DNA from: Limnoperna fortunei
Lineage: Eukaryota; Mollusca; Bivalvia; Mytilida; Modiolidae
Length of the DNA: 64,000 nucleotides
Assembly: GCA_944474755.1 (NCBI GenBank)
Contig: OX104111.1
Coordinates: 95,522,805 to 95,586,804 of the forward strand
Direction: 5' to 3'
The position numbers were made by a program, and so were the translations under genes. The stretch's first letter is position 1, and each line of letters starts with the position of its first letter. The notes below the pieces were generated by a model. That model saw nothing but the letters and a program-made list of their open reading frames with translations. It made no database searches and was not told the DNA's origin. Positions 1-10,225 of this stretch are shown one piece after another.

Positions 1-287
1 CTCTGAACGGCAGAAACCGTCACCTGTTGACACTCCTGGAACTGACTTTGCACACCAAACGTCTCAACACAGTAGGAGCTTGCATGAAAATGGGAGCAAT
101 CGGAATTTAGATGGAAGCGACTCTTCACGGGATTACTTGAAAAGTTCATTTGTACATAAAGAGACCGATGAATTTGTATTTTTCTTTACATGTAAATCAC
201 CATTTAGTCAGTGGCATCCAGCAAAGTTTGTAATAGATGGAATAGAATTCAACTGTGCTGAACAGTACATGATGTATAACAAAGCAA
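1..287 (+). CDS. NADAR (YbiA-like) gene 1, first visible exon, 5' partial
   Basis: This is the first visible exon of a three-exon gene (1-287, 2568-2719, 5086-5301). The frame is open from base 2 at the window edge, so the true start lies to the left. The N-terminal part is a Ser/His/Asp-rich linker. The NADAR fold begins at the segment KETDEFVFFF, followed by SPFSQW and the family signature CAEQYMMYNKA, which carries the conserved Glu. The exon stops after the first base of a split codon at a GTAGGT donor (288), giving a phase-1 intron. NADAR proteins hydrolyse N-glycosidic bonds; YbiA-type members act on riboflavin-pathway intermediates and others remove ADP-ribose from guanine. The substrate of this copy is not known. 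The SPFSN motif of bacterial members reads SPFSQ here. Confidence 0.85.
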
Positions 288-1177
288 GTAGGTAGCTGCA
301 GATTTAGTGGTTGTAGGTATCATTATAACCCTGCTCCTCAATTGGGAGAGGTGGTATGCTGTTTTCGGTTTTATTTAGTTAGATGTGTGTGTGTATATAT
401 TGTTGTGTTGCATTTTTCTCGGCAATATTTAAGTCAATTTTCAGCTGTCCATAACCATTGTCCGAAACAATTTTTCGTCACATTTTTCTCACCAGTGATA
501 TATGATGCATCCTAAAAATTTGTCAGTAGCTTTGTACGATCATGCCATATTGTAGGACTTATTTTTAGACCTATCTGACGCCTATTTCCTGTATACCGAC
601 TTAATTTTTCGTCAAATGTTCTAAGCAATTATAAATGATACAATTCTGAACGTTTGTCAGTAGCTATGTTATATTTTTTGAGACCTCTCAGACTCTTTCC
701 TGTTTGTATTAAAGTTATAGAGTGGGTATAATCCGGGAGCATTATAATTAGCTCGAAGTAATACTGGTTTTTTTCTGCTACTGTACATGCTAATTTAATT
801 TCTTACCTTTTAAGTGTAATGTGGTATATTTTTTGCGAACTACATGTAAATTGAAGTAATACGTGTACTTTTGCTCTGTGCTAAAAGTTTCAAGATTCAA
901 TATATCATGATCAGTACGTAATAGGTATATACATGGTAAAACTTTTGGATGAGGATGTCATGTATTTTTTTAAAAATTGAGATGAGTTAAAATGGTGAAT
1001 TTATTATGCATTCCAAGTTATACAAAAACAAAATTGTTTAAAACAGATACCTATATACATGTATACTTTTAACGAAGTTCATACATTCAATGATTTATAC
1101 TAAATGGTCAAATCATATTGTTTTGTACATTTCAAAACTTTTACGCTCTGCTAGTTCCTTTGATCGATATTATGTTT

Positions 1178-1805
1178 ATCTAGACCGATCATTGATGTTG
1201 ACAACAAGGTTTTATTGTACCTAGTTTGATCACTTCAGAAATTTTTTGTTTGTAGATTAGTCTGAATAGGGTTTAACGCTATTCTCAGTAATTTGTCAGC
1301 TATATCTTGTTTCCAGTCTTTATTGGGGGTATGAAGACCAAGTATCCGGAGAAAACCCCTGTCAAGCAAGTTTGGAGTCGAACACACCCTGTCCACAGTG
1401 AGACTCGAATCCGAAACCTCAGTGTTGATAGGCCATGTGATCAATAGTAGGTGACTAACTACCTTAACCATGCGGCAAACGAGGACTTGAATTTCGATTA
1501 CCGTCACTGACTATGACTGACTTTGATTGTTATGGGAAACCATAACATCTCTTCAATATGATCGGATATTTTTGCCGAGTTATAAATAGTCGATTACTGG
1601 ATTGTGAGTGTGAATGTGAGTAACTCGACGTAGTCACTTCTTACTCGTCCAAAGCACCTAAGTGTCCCTATTGGTTTTAATTGGTTCAGGTTACTCACTC
1701 TCTGTTTTGTGTTCTTGATTATGCCTCGCGTTGTATATGTTTGTCTTAATCTAGATTTGTAACCGCTGCTTTACTTTTTGGCCTGGTTGTTTGGATGGTT
1801 TCCTT
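1178..1805 (+). pseudogene. Penelope-type reverse transcriptase 3' remnant, split by a SINE
   Basis: Bases 1178-1240 read as a degraded LDRSLMLTT-type segment, which is shared with 16965-17045 (FLDRSLLLTTKLL) and 31990-32090 (SRRSLLLTT). This is the C-terminal part of an RT widespread in molluscs, just before its K.FYGR region. A minus-strand SINE interrupts it (1250-1486). The 3' tail resumes at about 1505-1805, where RVTRSL-type text (CAGGTTACTCACTCTCTGTTTTG) matches 32200-32330. The frame is broken throughout, so this is a dead fragment. Assignment to the Penelope-like group is from memory of conserved text and is uncertain. Confidence 0.55.
1250..1486 (-). mobile_element. tRNA-derived SINE (bivalve type), copy 1
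   Basis: Read on the minus strand it has a tRNA-like A-box region (degraded GCCGCATGGTTAAGGTAGTT), a B-box-like GGATTCGAGTCTCACTG, a central GGTTTTCTCCGGATACT segment and a 3' tail GAGAATAGCGTTAAACCC. It is more diverged than the copies at 40.8 and 49.7 kb. It lies inside an RT remnant and is therefore the younger insertion. Confidence 0.8.
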
Positions 1806-2213
1806 GCTAATTTTCTTCATGTGAATGACAACTTTATATGCCGTTGAAGTAAATTGCCGGTGTAATTTACATTTACAACAAAATATTGGGTATCAGGTCA
1901 CTTTGATTAGAAGAGAAGGCTTATCTCAGCAGCTACAAAAGACTAAATTCTCCACCCATACCCAAAACACCATACTTTTCGGGTGGCAGTCTAAATTGTG
2001 TTCCCTGTGTCACATCCCACCCCTTTTTCCGTTGATTAATTGTTAGTTAACCGGTTCTCGTCCTCAATATAGCTGAGATCTATACTGCTCGCTGGATTAA
2101 AGCAAATATCTATAATCAAGCAATCATTACTTTTGTGACTTTGTAAAGGAATACATTTTCATGTAATAGATATCAATGCTCATTGGACATAATTCTGTTC
2201 ATTTTGTCCAAAA

Positions 2214-2450
2214 GGGGCATCGGTTGCCGAGTGGTTAAGGTAGTTATTCTACTATTGATCACTAGTGAGGGTTCGAGTCTCACTGCGGGCAGGGTGTACT
2301 CAACTCCAATCTTAATTGACAAGGATTGCCAGTTTTCCTACGAAGGTCGAGGGTTTTCTCCTGGTACTCGGGCTTCCTCCCCAAACAAAAACTGGACGCC
2401 ATGATATACATTTAGCTGAACGTGGCGATACAAACAAACAAACACACATA
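2214..2450 (+). mobile_element. tRNA-derived SINE (bivalve type), copy 2
   Basis: The plus-strand order is GCATCGGTTGCCGAGTGGTT (A box), GGGTTCGAGTCTCACTG (B box), ACTCCAATCTTAATTGACAA, GGGTTTTCTCCTGGTACTCG, AAAACTGGACGCCATGATAT, then a (CAAA)n-type tail. The 3' GGCGTTAAAC motif is mutated to GGCGATACAA. The family resembles the V-SINE or MetaSINE types described in molluscs; which one is not settled here. Confidence 0.85.
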
Positions 2451-2567
2451 GAAAAAATATAATATTCTGCTGTCCAACGCTTTCCATGCGCCAATCAAAG
2501 TCTAAAAAGCCTTGGACTGTAAATGATTTACGGAATGGATAACAATTTAAAATTAATTATGTTTTAG

Positions 2568-2719
2568 TGATTTCGAAGAATCAAGATTTTGCTAGTGTTA
2601 TTCTAGCCGAAAAAGATCCTGGAGAACAAAAAAATTATGGAAGAAGTATTCCAAACTTTGATGCAGACCTATGGATGACAAAACGGGAAGAGGTTGTTAG
2701 AAGAGCCAACAAAGCCAAG
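2568..2719 (+). CDS. NADAR gene 1, exon 2
   Basis: The exon lies between a TTTTAG acceptor and an AAG|GTAACG donor and is 152 nt long. Joined to the single base left by exon 1 it gives 51 codons. The translation continues the NADAR domain: a helix around ISKNQDFASVILA, then DPGEQKNYGRSIPNF, matching the family pattern DP..K.lGR.v..F, then DLWMTKREEVVRRANKAK. It ends in phase 0. The same exon in gene 2 (61886-62046) is three codons longer and ends at the same GCCAAG|GTAACG junction, which confirms the exon structure. Confidence 0.88.
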
Positions 2720-5085
2720 GTAACGTCATGTTTCCTATGCTTACAGCCATTTATATCTTGTAAGAAATATGCAAAAATAATGATTGCTTACGCTACTGTT
2801 TATATAAGACATTCTACACATTTATTACTGTCATATTATTGTCTAGTCATAATCTAATTTAAATGACATGTTTCACTTGCTCACCCTCTTGATTAATAAT
2901 ATGTTTGCTTAACGTCCAACATTTAAGGATTTTAGCTCACCTGAAGGGTTAGGTGGGCTATCGTCATCACTTTGTGTCCGTCGTCGGCGGCATGGTCTGT
3001 AAACTTTTTACATTTTAATCTTCTCTGAAACCACTGGGGTAACTGAAGTCAAAACCTAGACACAATGTTCATTGGATGGACCTTTACAAAGTTTGTGTTT
3101 TTTTGTTGAGATTGGAAAACCAATATAGCTGTCACCACAGGACTTAGTTTAACACTCCAGGACCTGATAGGAAAAATGTTAAAAAAGGCTACTTCTCTGA
3201 AACAATTGAACTAATTGAAACAAAACTGATCACCGTTATTCATTTGAGGGCCCTCTATAAGATCAGAAATTCAAAAAGGCCTCCACTACAAGACATAGTT
3301 TAACATAGGACTTCATGGGAAAAAGTTTTAAAAGGCCTCTACTATGAAACAGCTTAATCAATTGAAACAACTTATCACCAGTTTTCATTTGGTGGTCTTC
3401 TTTAAGGGTTATATTTTTATGCTGATCAGAAATTCAAAAATGGCCTCCACTGCAGGACTTAGTTTAAAACAGGACCTAATGGAAAAAATTGGAAAGAGGC
3501 TTCTTTGAAAGAAACAAAATTTATTTGAAATATTTCTTGGATGGTCCTCTGCAAATTTATTTTTGTCAGTAAGACACTTAAAATGGACCCCAGTATAGAT
3601 TCAGGTTAACAGATGACTCTTTAGGAATAATTTTTAAATGCCATATTTCTAAAACTAAAGCTGATTCAAGCCACATTGTATGTGAACATTTATTGGATGG
3701 TCTCTTAAACGTTTATGCTTGTTTATTTGACCAGAAATCAATGATGGCTGCAATTGTTGGAATTAATTTAATATTAGAAACCTAAAGAAAACTGAATAAA
3801 TGGCTTCCTTTCTGAAACTATTGAAGCACTTGAAACCAAACAGTCAGATTAATTGAATGGTCTCAACAAAGACAATGTTATTAATGCCAGTAGAAAATTA
3901 AAAAACTAAAGGACTTGTTTAAACGTCATGGAAATGCCATCTTCATTGTCTGTATAAATTTGGTGAATGATCTTGCGAGCCTCTGGTTTGTAGGTAACAT
4001 TAGAAAGGTTATTGCACTTAAATAAGGATTTTTAATAAAATTTAATATTTTCACGCCATAACAGCTAGAGTAAACTAGGCTGAAGTTTACTGCCGTTATA
4101 ATCAGAAGTTAGTTTTGTGATTTGTCTGATTAACAGCGAAGGTACAGTTATTCATTCTACGAGTAAACATGTAAAATACAGATATTAGCAAGCCTACAAA
4201 TTATTAAATTTTGTCCAAAATTGTTAGATTATTCCATTTAGGAGGATTTGTCCTTAAATGACAAATTTATTCACAATTTTCTGTTTGTTTCTTATAAATC
4301 AAGAACAACTAAAGTAAACATGTAAATTGCAAAAATAATACATGTAAGAGGAACAAGACCTTCAAATCTTTTAAATTTGTTATTGTTAAGTTAAACAAAA
4401 AGTTATCAAGAAGACAGGTGGTACAAATTACTTTATTAGTTAAAATTAAAAATTTGTAAAAATGTTATTGCCTATTATTAATAATTGAATTTTTTTTAGT
4501 TGATCGTCTTATTTCATAAAACCATACAACTAGAATGAAATGGTAATTGCAGACAAGACCTTCATATTTCTATATTTGTCGGAAATCTTACATGTAGTAC
4601 AATTCCTATAGGGCTATATTTCCCTTTTATTACAATTAAAGACATTTTCAGTTTACTTACTGTACTTGCAGTAATGATTTATTCGTTCAGTTTATACTTT
4701 AAACCAAACATGTACATGATTGTTTGTATTTTTTAACATACATATAATAATGCTTTAAAATTTGTATAAGAGCAGGCCAAAAATATTATAGTACATGTAC
4801 CAACTAGATGCTTACTAGTATATAGGTCAATTGCAAAACATGAGTGACTCTATTCATACTAAATTTTCAATCTAATTATATTGGGGATCTTGCCTCATTA
4901 TATTACAGCAATTTTATTTTGACTAATCAGAGTTCCCTTTTTATGGATTGGAAAGTTTATATCTTTGGAGTTTTCTGTAAACTTGACAGAGATGTGTCTG
5001 TTAACAACCAATATAACTTAGGATTTGTAAAAAGAAACAATAAAATATGTTTGATATTAACCCAAATAAATTTTCTTCTTTCCAG
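2720..5085 (+). other. Intron 2 of NADAR gene 1
   Basis: The intron runs from GTAACG to the strong polypyrimidine acceptor TTTTCTTCTTTCCAG. It includes a degenerate dispersed repeat (about 2933-3990) and AT-rich sequence with no recognisable gene (4000-5080). Confidence 0.8.
2933..3990 (+). repeat. Degenerate dispersed repeat (AGCTCACCTGAAGGG type)
   Basis: It starts TTTTAGCTCACCTGAAGGG...GTCCGTCGTCGGCGGCATGG and contains several loosely repeated stretches of about 130-150 bp (TCTGAAACNATTGAA..., TTGGATGGTCCTCT..., ATGGCCTCCACTACAGGACTTAGTTTAA...). It closes near CTTGCGAGCCTCTGGTTT. A related end (GAGCGATACAGGTTCCTGGGAGCCTCTAG) is seen at about 9105. It has no coding capacity. Confidence 0.6.
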
Positions 5086-5301
5086 TTTTCTCAAAATGAA
5101 TTTCTTAGACAACAACTTTTTAATACTTATCCCAAGACATTGGTTGAAGCTAGTCCAAGTGATACTGTTTGGGGAATAGGTCTGGCAGCAAATGATCCTG
5201 ATGCGGTGAAGAAAGAATGTTGGAGAGGAGAAAACTTGCTGGGGAAAATTATAACAGAAGTGAGAGATGAACTTCTAAAAGAAACGGGATTTTTACAATA
5301 G
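5086..5301 (+). CDS. NADAR gene 1, terminal exon
   Basis: The exon opens after TTCTTTCCAG and ends at a TAG stop (5299-5301). It encodes the C-terminal half of the NADAR domain: FSQNEFLRQQLFNTYPKTLVEASP, then SDTVWGIGLAANDPDA, then a GENLLGKIITEVRDELL helix. The family pattern N..L...L..T....LvEaSp.D..WGiGl...d is complete, followed by the conserved W.G.N.LG..lM-type helix (here WRGENLLGKI). Active-site positions visible in this half (the Glu of LVEAS, and the Asp and Trp of SDTVWG) are intact. Together the three exons form a complete NADAR domain, so the gene is probably functional. Confidence 0.9.
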   Translation, partial: FSQNEFLRQQLFNTYPKTLVEASPSDTVWGIGLAANDPDAVKKECWRGENLLGKIITEVRDELLKETGFLQ

Positions 5302-5944
5302 TAAAACCTGCATTGACAAGTGCATTAATTATATTTAACAGTTGTTTTTTGTGTATATGTTTTATTTTGAGAATGTTGACAGTCAAGTTTAACTGACATT
5401 AATTTTTATGAAGTGTATACCTTTAACTGTTTAACTGTGACAATTCAATTATATTCTTAAATTAAAATGAAGGAAGCAGGTCAAGTCACCGACTGTAAAA
5501 TAACCCCAGTCAAAAAATGTCAATCTTGTCACAGATAATGAATTAATATTTATACATTTTAATAATAATGATAAAGGATATGTTAATGATTTTCAGGCAA
5601 AACTTTATCCATAATGACTATTGAGTAATCTTGATTAAATAAGTAAAGATTATTTTGTTTCTTAATTATTTGTCTATAGAACATCAAAAGAATATACATA
5701 CAAGCTCAAAATTAATAGTAAACAATCAAAAAGACATAATTTTGTAATATATTGATTTTTGTAAGTGTGGTTATTTTATTGTTATTTTTGACAGGAAGAT
5801 TTTTTTGTTAAGTGGGGCAGTTTTGCAAAAAGTGGGGATATTTTTGTGTGAAGATTTGACTTGAATCCAAAAAAAGGCATTATATATTACATCTTTATTT
5901 TCATGTGTTTCTATTTGAATTGATTTTTTAGAATGTATTGCTGT
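5302..5944. other. AT-rich 3' flank of NADAR gene 1
   Basis: This is the space between the NADAR stop and the FLYWCH fragment. It must include the 3' UTR. No canonical AATAAA is clearly placed, and no repeat or gene was recognised. Confidence 0.5.
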
Positions 5945-6568
5945 TCACCTGCAATGAGATTTTACTAATTGCTCATAAAAATGAGCGATTTTCATTATAA
6001 CTTTATTCCAGTTATTGAATATGTATGATGCGTAGGCTATCATTCTTCGAGTTTGGTATGTGTCGTCGAATAGTAAGAATCTGTCTCCTGTTGATGTCTC
6101 TGTCCATTTTCCTTCGAGTGTGATGTCTGTCTGAGTCTTTGGTAGTGGTGGAGTCTGCTTGCGTCTGGCTCTGTAAAGTGAAGACTTTGCTGAGTTGTAT
6201 GTCGGCAGCTGTTCAACTACTTCTCTACTGGTGTCGTCCCATTCGGTGTCACGTAATTTGTTAAGTTCTTCTGCATTAATAGTCGGTATCGGTCGCACTT
6301 CTTCTAAGCAGCGTTTGGTAACGGCGTTCATTATTTGTATAGCAACTACTTCTGTGTGGTCTGGTGCATGTGTGTGTTGTTGTCTGCCAAAACCAGTTGG
6401 TATGTTGTTCTCTGTAGACAATGATGCTGAACATCCAGGTACGACGCATCTCCAGAAGACCTTGTCGGGGTTCCTACGGTTAACTCTGTATATAAAGCCA
6501 TCGAGACTAATATTTTGGCCTCCACGTCTGTTAGTGATGAATTTTACATTCAGCTGAGCATTAGCCAT
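5945..6568 (-). pseudogene. FLYWCH zinc-finger N-terminal fragment of a MULE-associated protein
   Basis: The 207-codon open frame begins MANAQLNVKF. Residues about 20-70 form a FLYWCH-type zinc finger: Y27, W39, C41, C46, H65 and H67 in the order FIYR...VFWRCVVPGC...QHTHAPD. A helical segment rich in E and R follows (EEVRPIPTI, SREVVEQLPTY), then GKWTETSTGDRFLLFDD and RRMIAYAS. In the related FLYWCH/MULE proteins this linker leads into the DDE transposase domain. Here homology stops after AYAS and the frame ends 25 codons later, so the catalytic region is missing. It is probably the 5' stub of a Mutator-like element or a truncated copy of a host gene; the open frame is fairly intact, so an expressed short protein is not excluded. 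Confidence 0.65.
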
Positions 6569-7480
6569 ATTGGATTAGAATGAGGTGTTTGTACTTTTCA
6601 CCCATTTAATATATACTATTTCTTAGATTGCAATGTTCAAAGGTTTGACATGTGAACACTATTAATTGGGAATGGTACAAGCTCATCATCTCAATCTACA
6701 GCTTAAAAAATTGGCTTGGGACATTTTGAAGACAAGTTTATTTTATATATTGCAGCTTAAGTTTTTAATTTTATTTTAATTAACTTGAAACTATCCATTC
6801 TTTTTTTTTAATTTTATTTTGATATTTTGATATTTTTCTTGTCAATTCAGTTTCCAATGTCTACTATGCTTTATTATAATTTTCAAGGTAAATACAGGTA
6901 AATACAGGTAAACTAATTATTGTATTCCCCTTAACAGGCCCCATAATCCCCATACCTAATGAGGTGTTGTTTTTATCCAGTAGCCGTTCGGGGAACACAC
7001 CATATGTATACATTAGTTTTGATTAAGAATGGAATTACTCTGGCTCATATGTTAGGAAACACCAAAAGGGAAGTAATTCAATTAAGATTTTAACTTGACC
7101 AATATAAGGTTGCTTACACTCATAGTAATAAAGGGTCTAGCACCCTGGAAGACAATAGTATGATTAAAATAGTTCTTTGTATGTTGTGTAAATTATTGTA
7201 AATGGAACATTTAATTTATATATACAAATATGTTGATACTACACAAGTCACAATTGTCTTTATTTTTTATTCTGGTAATTAAGCATGAAAAAGCATTAGT
7301 TTGTTTACCTTTTGAGACTATATATAGAGATTTGTCCTTATAATTGCATTTCTGTGTCAGGTTGATCAATGTACAATTATAATTTAAAGATTGTTTCTTG
7401 TTAGAATTTACTAATAAAAAGAAAAAAAAAATAAATAGAGAAAAATGAATTTTATTTATTTTTCTTACGCAGAAAAAATA
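6569..7480. other. AT-rich intergenic stretch
   Basis: Only short homopolymer and A/T tracts and a direct duplication AGGTAAATACAGGTAAATACAGGTAA (6894-6914) are seen. No gene is supported. Confidence 0.5.
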
Positions 7481-7599
7481 TAATTGCATTTACTCTTTTT
7501 GTGACAAGGAATATATGAATTAAGATCCAGAAATTTCGAAAAAGGGGGCACTGACTGGCTAAAGGGGGCCCACTTTGGTTATGCTTTAAAGATTTCCTA

Positions 7600-7935
7600 T
7601 ATATCCAAACAAATTTTTCAGTCAAAAGTCTGGATCCACCCCTGATAGCCCCCACACAAAATTTGAGGACCAAAATGCCCTGGTAATATGTACAACTATA
7701 CATGTTGTACTTAAGCTATTGTACTTACTATATACCAAGTTTTGTAAAACTCCATACTGTAGTTTCAAAGGAGTAGCTCCAACATGATGATAAATGAGTA
7801 TTTTCAGGAAATGTTAAGTTCATAGGGCCGTAACTCCCACGAAAATTTGAAGATAAAAATTCCCTGGTAACATGCACAACTAAATATGGTGTACTTCCTA
7901 CACACCAAGTTTTGTTGAATTCCGTTCTACAGGTA
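7600..7935. repeat. Two degenerate units of about 185 bp
   Basis: The blocks around 7645-7742 and 7827-7920 align: CCCACACAAAATTTGAGGACCAAAAT...CCCTGGTAATATG...TATATACCAAGTTTTG and TCCCACGAAAATTTGAAGATAAAAAT...CCCTGGTAACATG...CACACCAAGTTTTG. The spacing is about 185 bp. It is a noncoding repeat of a kind common in bivalve intergenic DNA. Confidence 0.6.
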
Positions 7936-8324
7936 CATACTTGTTTCTTGATTTGTAAAATCAAGATGTAATTGTGAGCGGAATTAATTTGATAAAATAA
8001 CAAATAAAGCTTATAAACTTTATTTTTTTTAACACTTACATTTTGAACACAGTCATTCTTTGACAAATATGTGGACAGTTAACACCCCAAATAAAAATAA
8101 TTTTAAAGAACACATTATATTGCACAAAACCCGCGAACTTGATAGCACATGGCTACATTTATACGAGAACTATTCTGATTGGTAGATGATTATGTCACAC
8201 ACAATCAGATTGGTTATAACTATATTGAATTTGGAATCTTGAATCTCGAATCTCGAATTTCAAATCTCGAGTTTGGAATTTCGATTCTCAAATCTGGAAT
8301 GAGCCTTCTGGGCTTTCATAGTAA

Positions 8325-9135
8325 AATGTCCTCTATCTAAGTTTGCACAAATCATGGCCTCGGACCAACCAACATAGCCACCTTGGCTAAAAATAGAACA
8401 AGGGGTCAAAATATAATTTTTTGCTTTACAGTTCAAAAAGTATTACAGATACAGGAAAACCGAAGAGACCTTCCTTCTTCAGCATCAAAAGCTCTTCAAA
8501 ACTCTTCATTGAGTTGAAGTTGTATGACGACTTCTTGTAGAAGTGATTGCCCTTTAATTGTCAAAATGCATGATTTTTGCCATTTTTGACTCAAAATCTC
8601 GAAAAGTATTAGAACTAGAGAAAAAGTTAGAATTGCTTTTTTGTTTAACTCTACGAGAGCTACAAAAATAACTTAGGGTCAAGATTGTCTGATGAACCTA
8701 TAGAAGTTCTTCTCCTTGAACATTTTTTAATGAATTTTAATTGATTAAAAAAATTCTTCTCATAAACTAATGAATGGACTGCTATAAAACATTGCACACA
8801 TCATCTATAGGATGTCCTGTACCAAAATTGTGCAAATCATGACAGCTGACTACCAACATGGCTACCTTGACTTTAAATAGAAAGGGGGACATGTCGATAT
8901 AGTTTTTGGCTGATAGTTAAAAAAGTATAATAGGTACAGCAAATCTGAAGTGAACCTCCCCCATAAGCATCAAAAGCTCCTCCTTATAGGAGTTATTTCC
9001 ATTAAAAGGTCAAAATTAATTATTTTTGCAGAAGTGTTGGACAATTCCTTATAGCAAAGAAAAGCTGGATAGAAAAGAGTTGCTTGGTTTCAGGTTCAAG
9101 TGAGCGATACAGGTTCCTGGGAGCCTCTAGTTTTG
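8325..9135 (-). repeat. Degenerate dispersed repeat related to 2933-3990
   Basis: Recurrent phrases (AAATCATG...AACATGGCTACCTTG, AAAAAGTATTACAGATACAG, CAAAAGCTC) occur at about 8345-8460 and 8835-8950. The segment ends GTGAGCGATACAGGTTCCTGGGAGCCTCTAG (9098-9131), an end seen in degraded form at 3970. It is noncoding. Confidence 0.55.
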
Positions 9136-9423
9136 CACAACCTATTTTTAAAATTGTGATATCGGCAGACAAATAGCCATGATCTACTCACAAAATACTT
9201 AAGAAGTACTATGAATCAGTGGCTGATCCTAAAAACCGCAGGACCCAAACCAGTAGTTTATGGCCTCGTTGTAAGCTCGCCAATCTGAAAGAGTTGGGGG
9301 TGTCGTCCTCTTTAAAACCGAGAAATTATTTTTTGGGATGGTCGGAAATTAAAAATGTCAAAAATTACATTGAATGCGTTCTGATAATGTCTAGAATATA
9401 GCTGAAATAATGCTTGTTGGATA

Positions 9424-9425
9424 TG

Positions 9426-9462
<37 letters not shown>
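9424..9462. repeat. (AATC)n microsatellite
   Basis: About nine uninterrupted AATC units lie downstream of short, unsupported open frames. Confidence 0.95.
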
Positions 9463-9463
<1 letters not shown>

Positions 9464-9875
9464 GAAGAGTCCACAATGAAAAATAGCGTAACATAGAACA
9501 TCTTTGAAAACAAATGCGAACGGCTTCTTCTCATAAGGTCTTACAAGTTTAGACAGAATAATGACAACATGATTTAGTGGTACTCTTCTAGTTTAGCCCG
9601 TAATTCATGGTTAAACAAAGCACCATAAGCAATAAACATATAAAAAGCTTAATGTCAGAAACAGTCTCGCAGTTTTAAAACAATTAAAGCACATATAATA
9701 TAAGGAATTAGCACCGAATGTAGTCCTTGATGACTGCCATATTGGAAATACAAATTAAAAAAATTCTTCTTGACAACAGTGAAACACTTTAAGACAAGTT
9801 ATATACTAAATTGGTTCTCTATTACATCAGTGTCGATTTAAGATTTAGGGCCCCGCCACTTTGTGATCTATCCGT

Positions 9876-9930
9876 CCATCCGCGCGTCCGTCCGTCTGTC
9901 CATCCGTCCGTCCGTCCGTGCGTCCGTCCG
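9876..9930. repeat. (TCCG)n microsatellite, imperfect
   Basis: A run of TCCGTCCG with interruptions at the start of the outer element. Confidence 0.85.
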
Positions 9931-10225
9931 AAACTAATCGTGTCCGGGTTGTAACTTATTTATTTTTCGCGGTAGGCTTTTGGTTGCTGACCTTTGACCT
10001 TAAACTTTGACCTTAGGTCACATTATCGCTTTCTGCATAACAAATTCATGTCCAAGCTGTAACTTTTATCTTTCGAGGTAGGCTTTCGAAATTTGGAATG
10101 TGGGTAGATAATATCACGGCGATGTGTTGCATACCATGTTTGCTGACCTTTGACTTTGAACTTTGACCGTAGGTTACATTATTGCTTTCTGAATGACAAA
10201 TTCATGTCCGGGCTGTAACGTTTTT

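Larger units (their letters stand above)
288..2567 (+). other. Intron 1 of NADAR gene 1, filled with retroelement debris
   Basis: The intron runs from a GTAGGT donor to a TTTTAG acceptor. It contains AT-rich sequence (300-1170), a reverse-transcriptase remnant split by a minus-strand SINE (1178-1805) and a plus-strand SINE (2214-2450). No exon-like coding segment is recognisable inside it. Confidence 0.75.
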
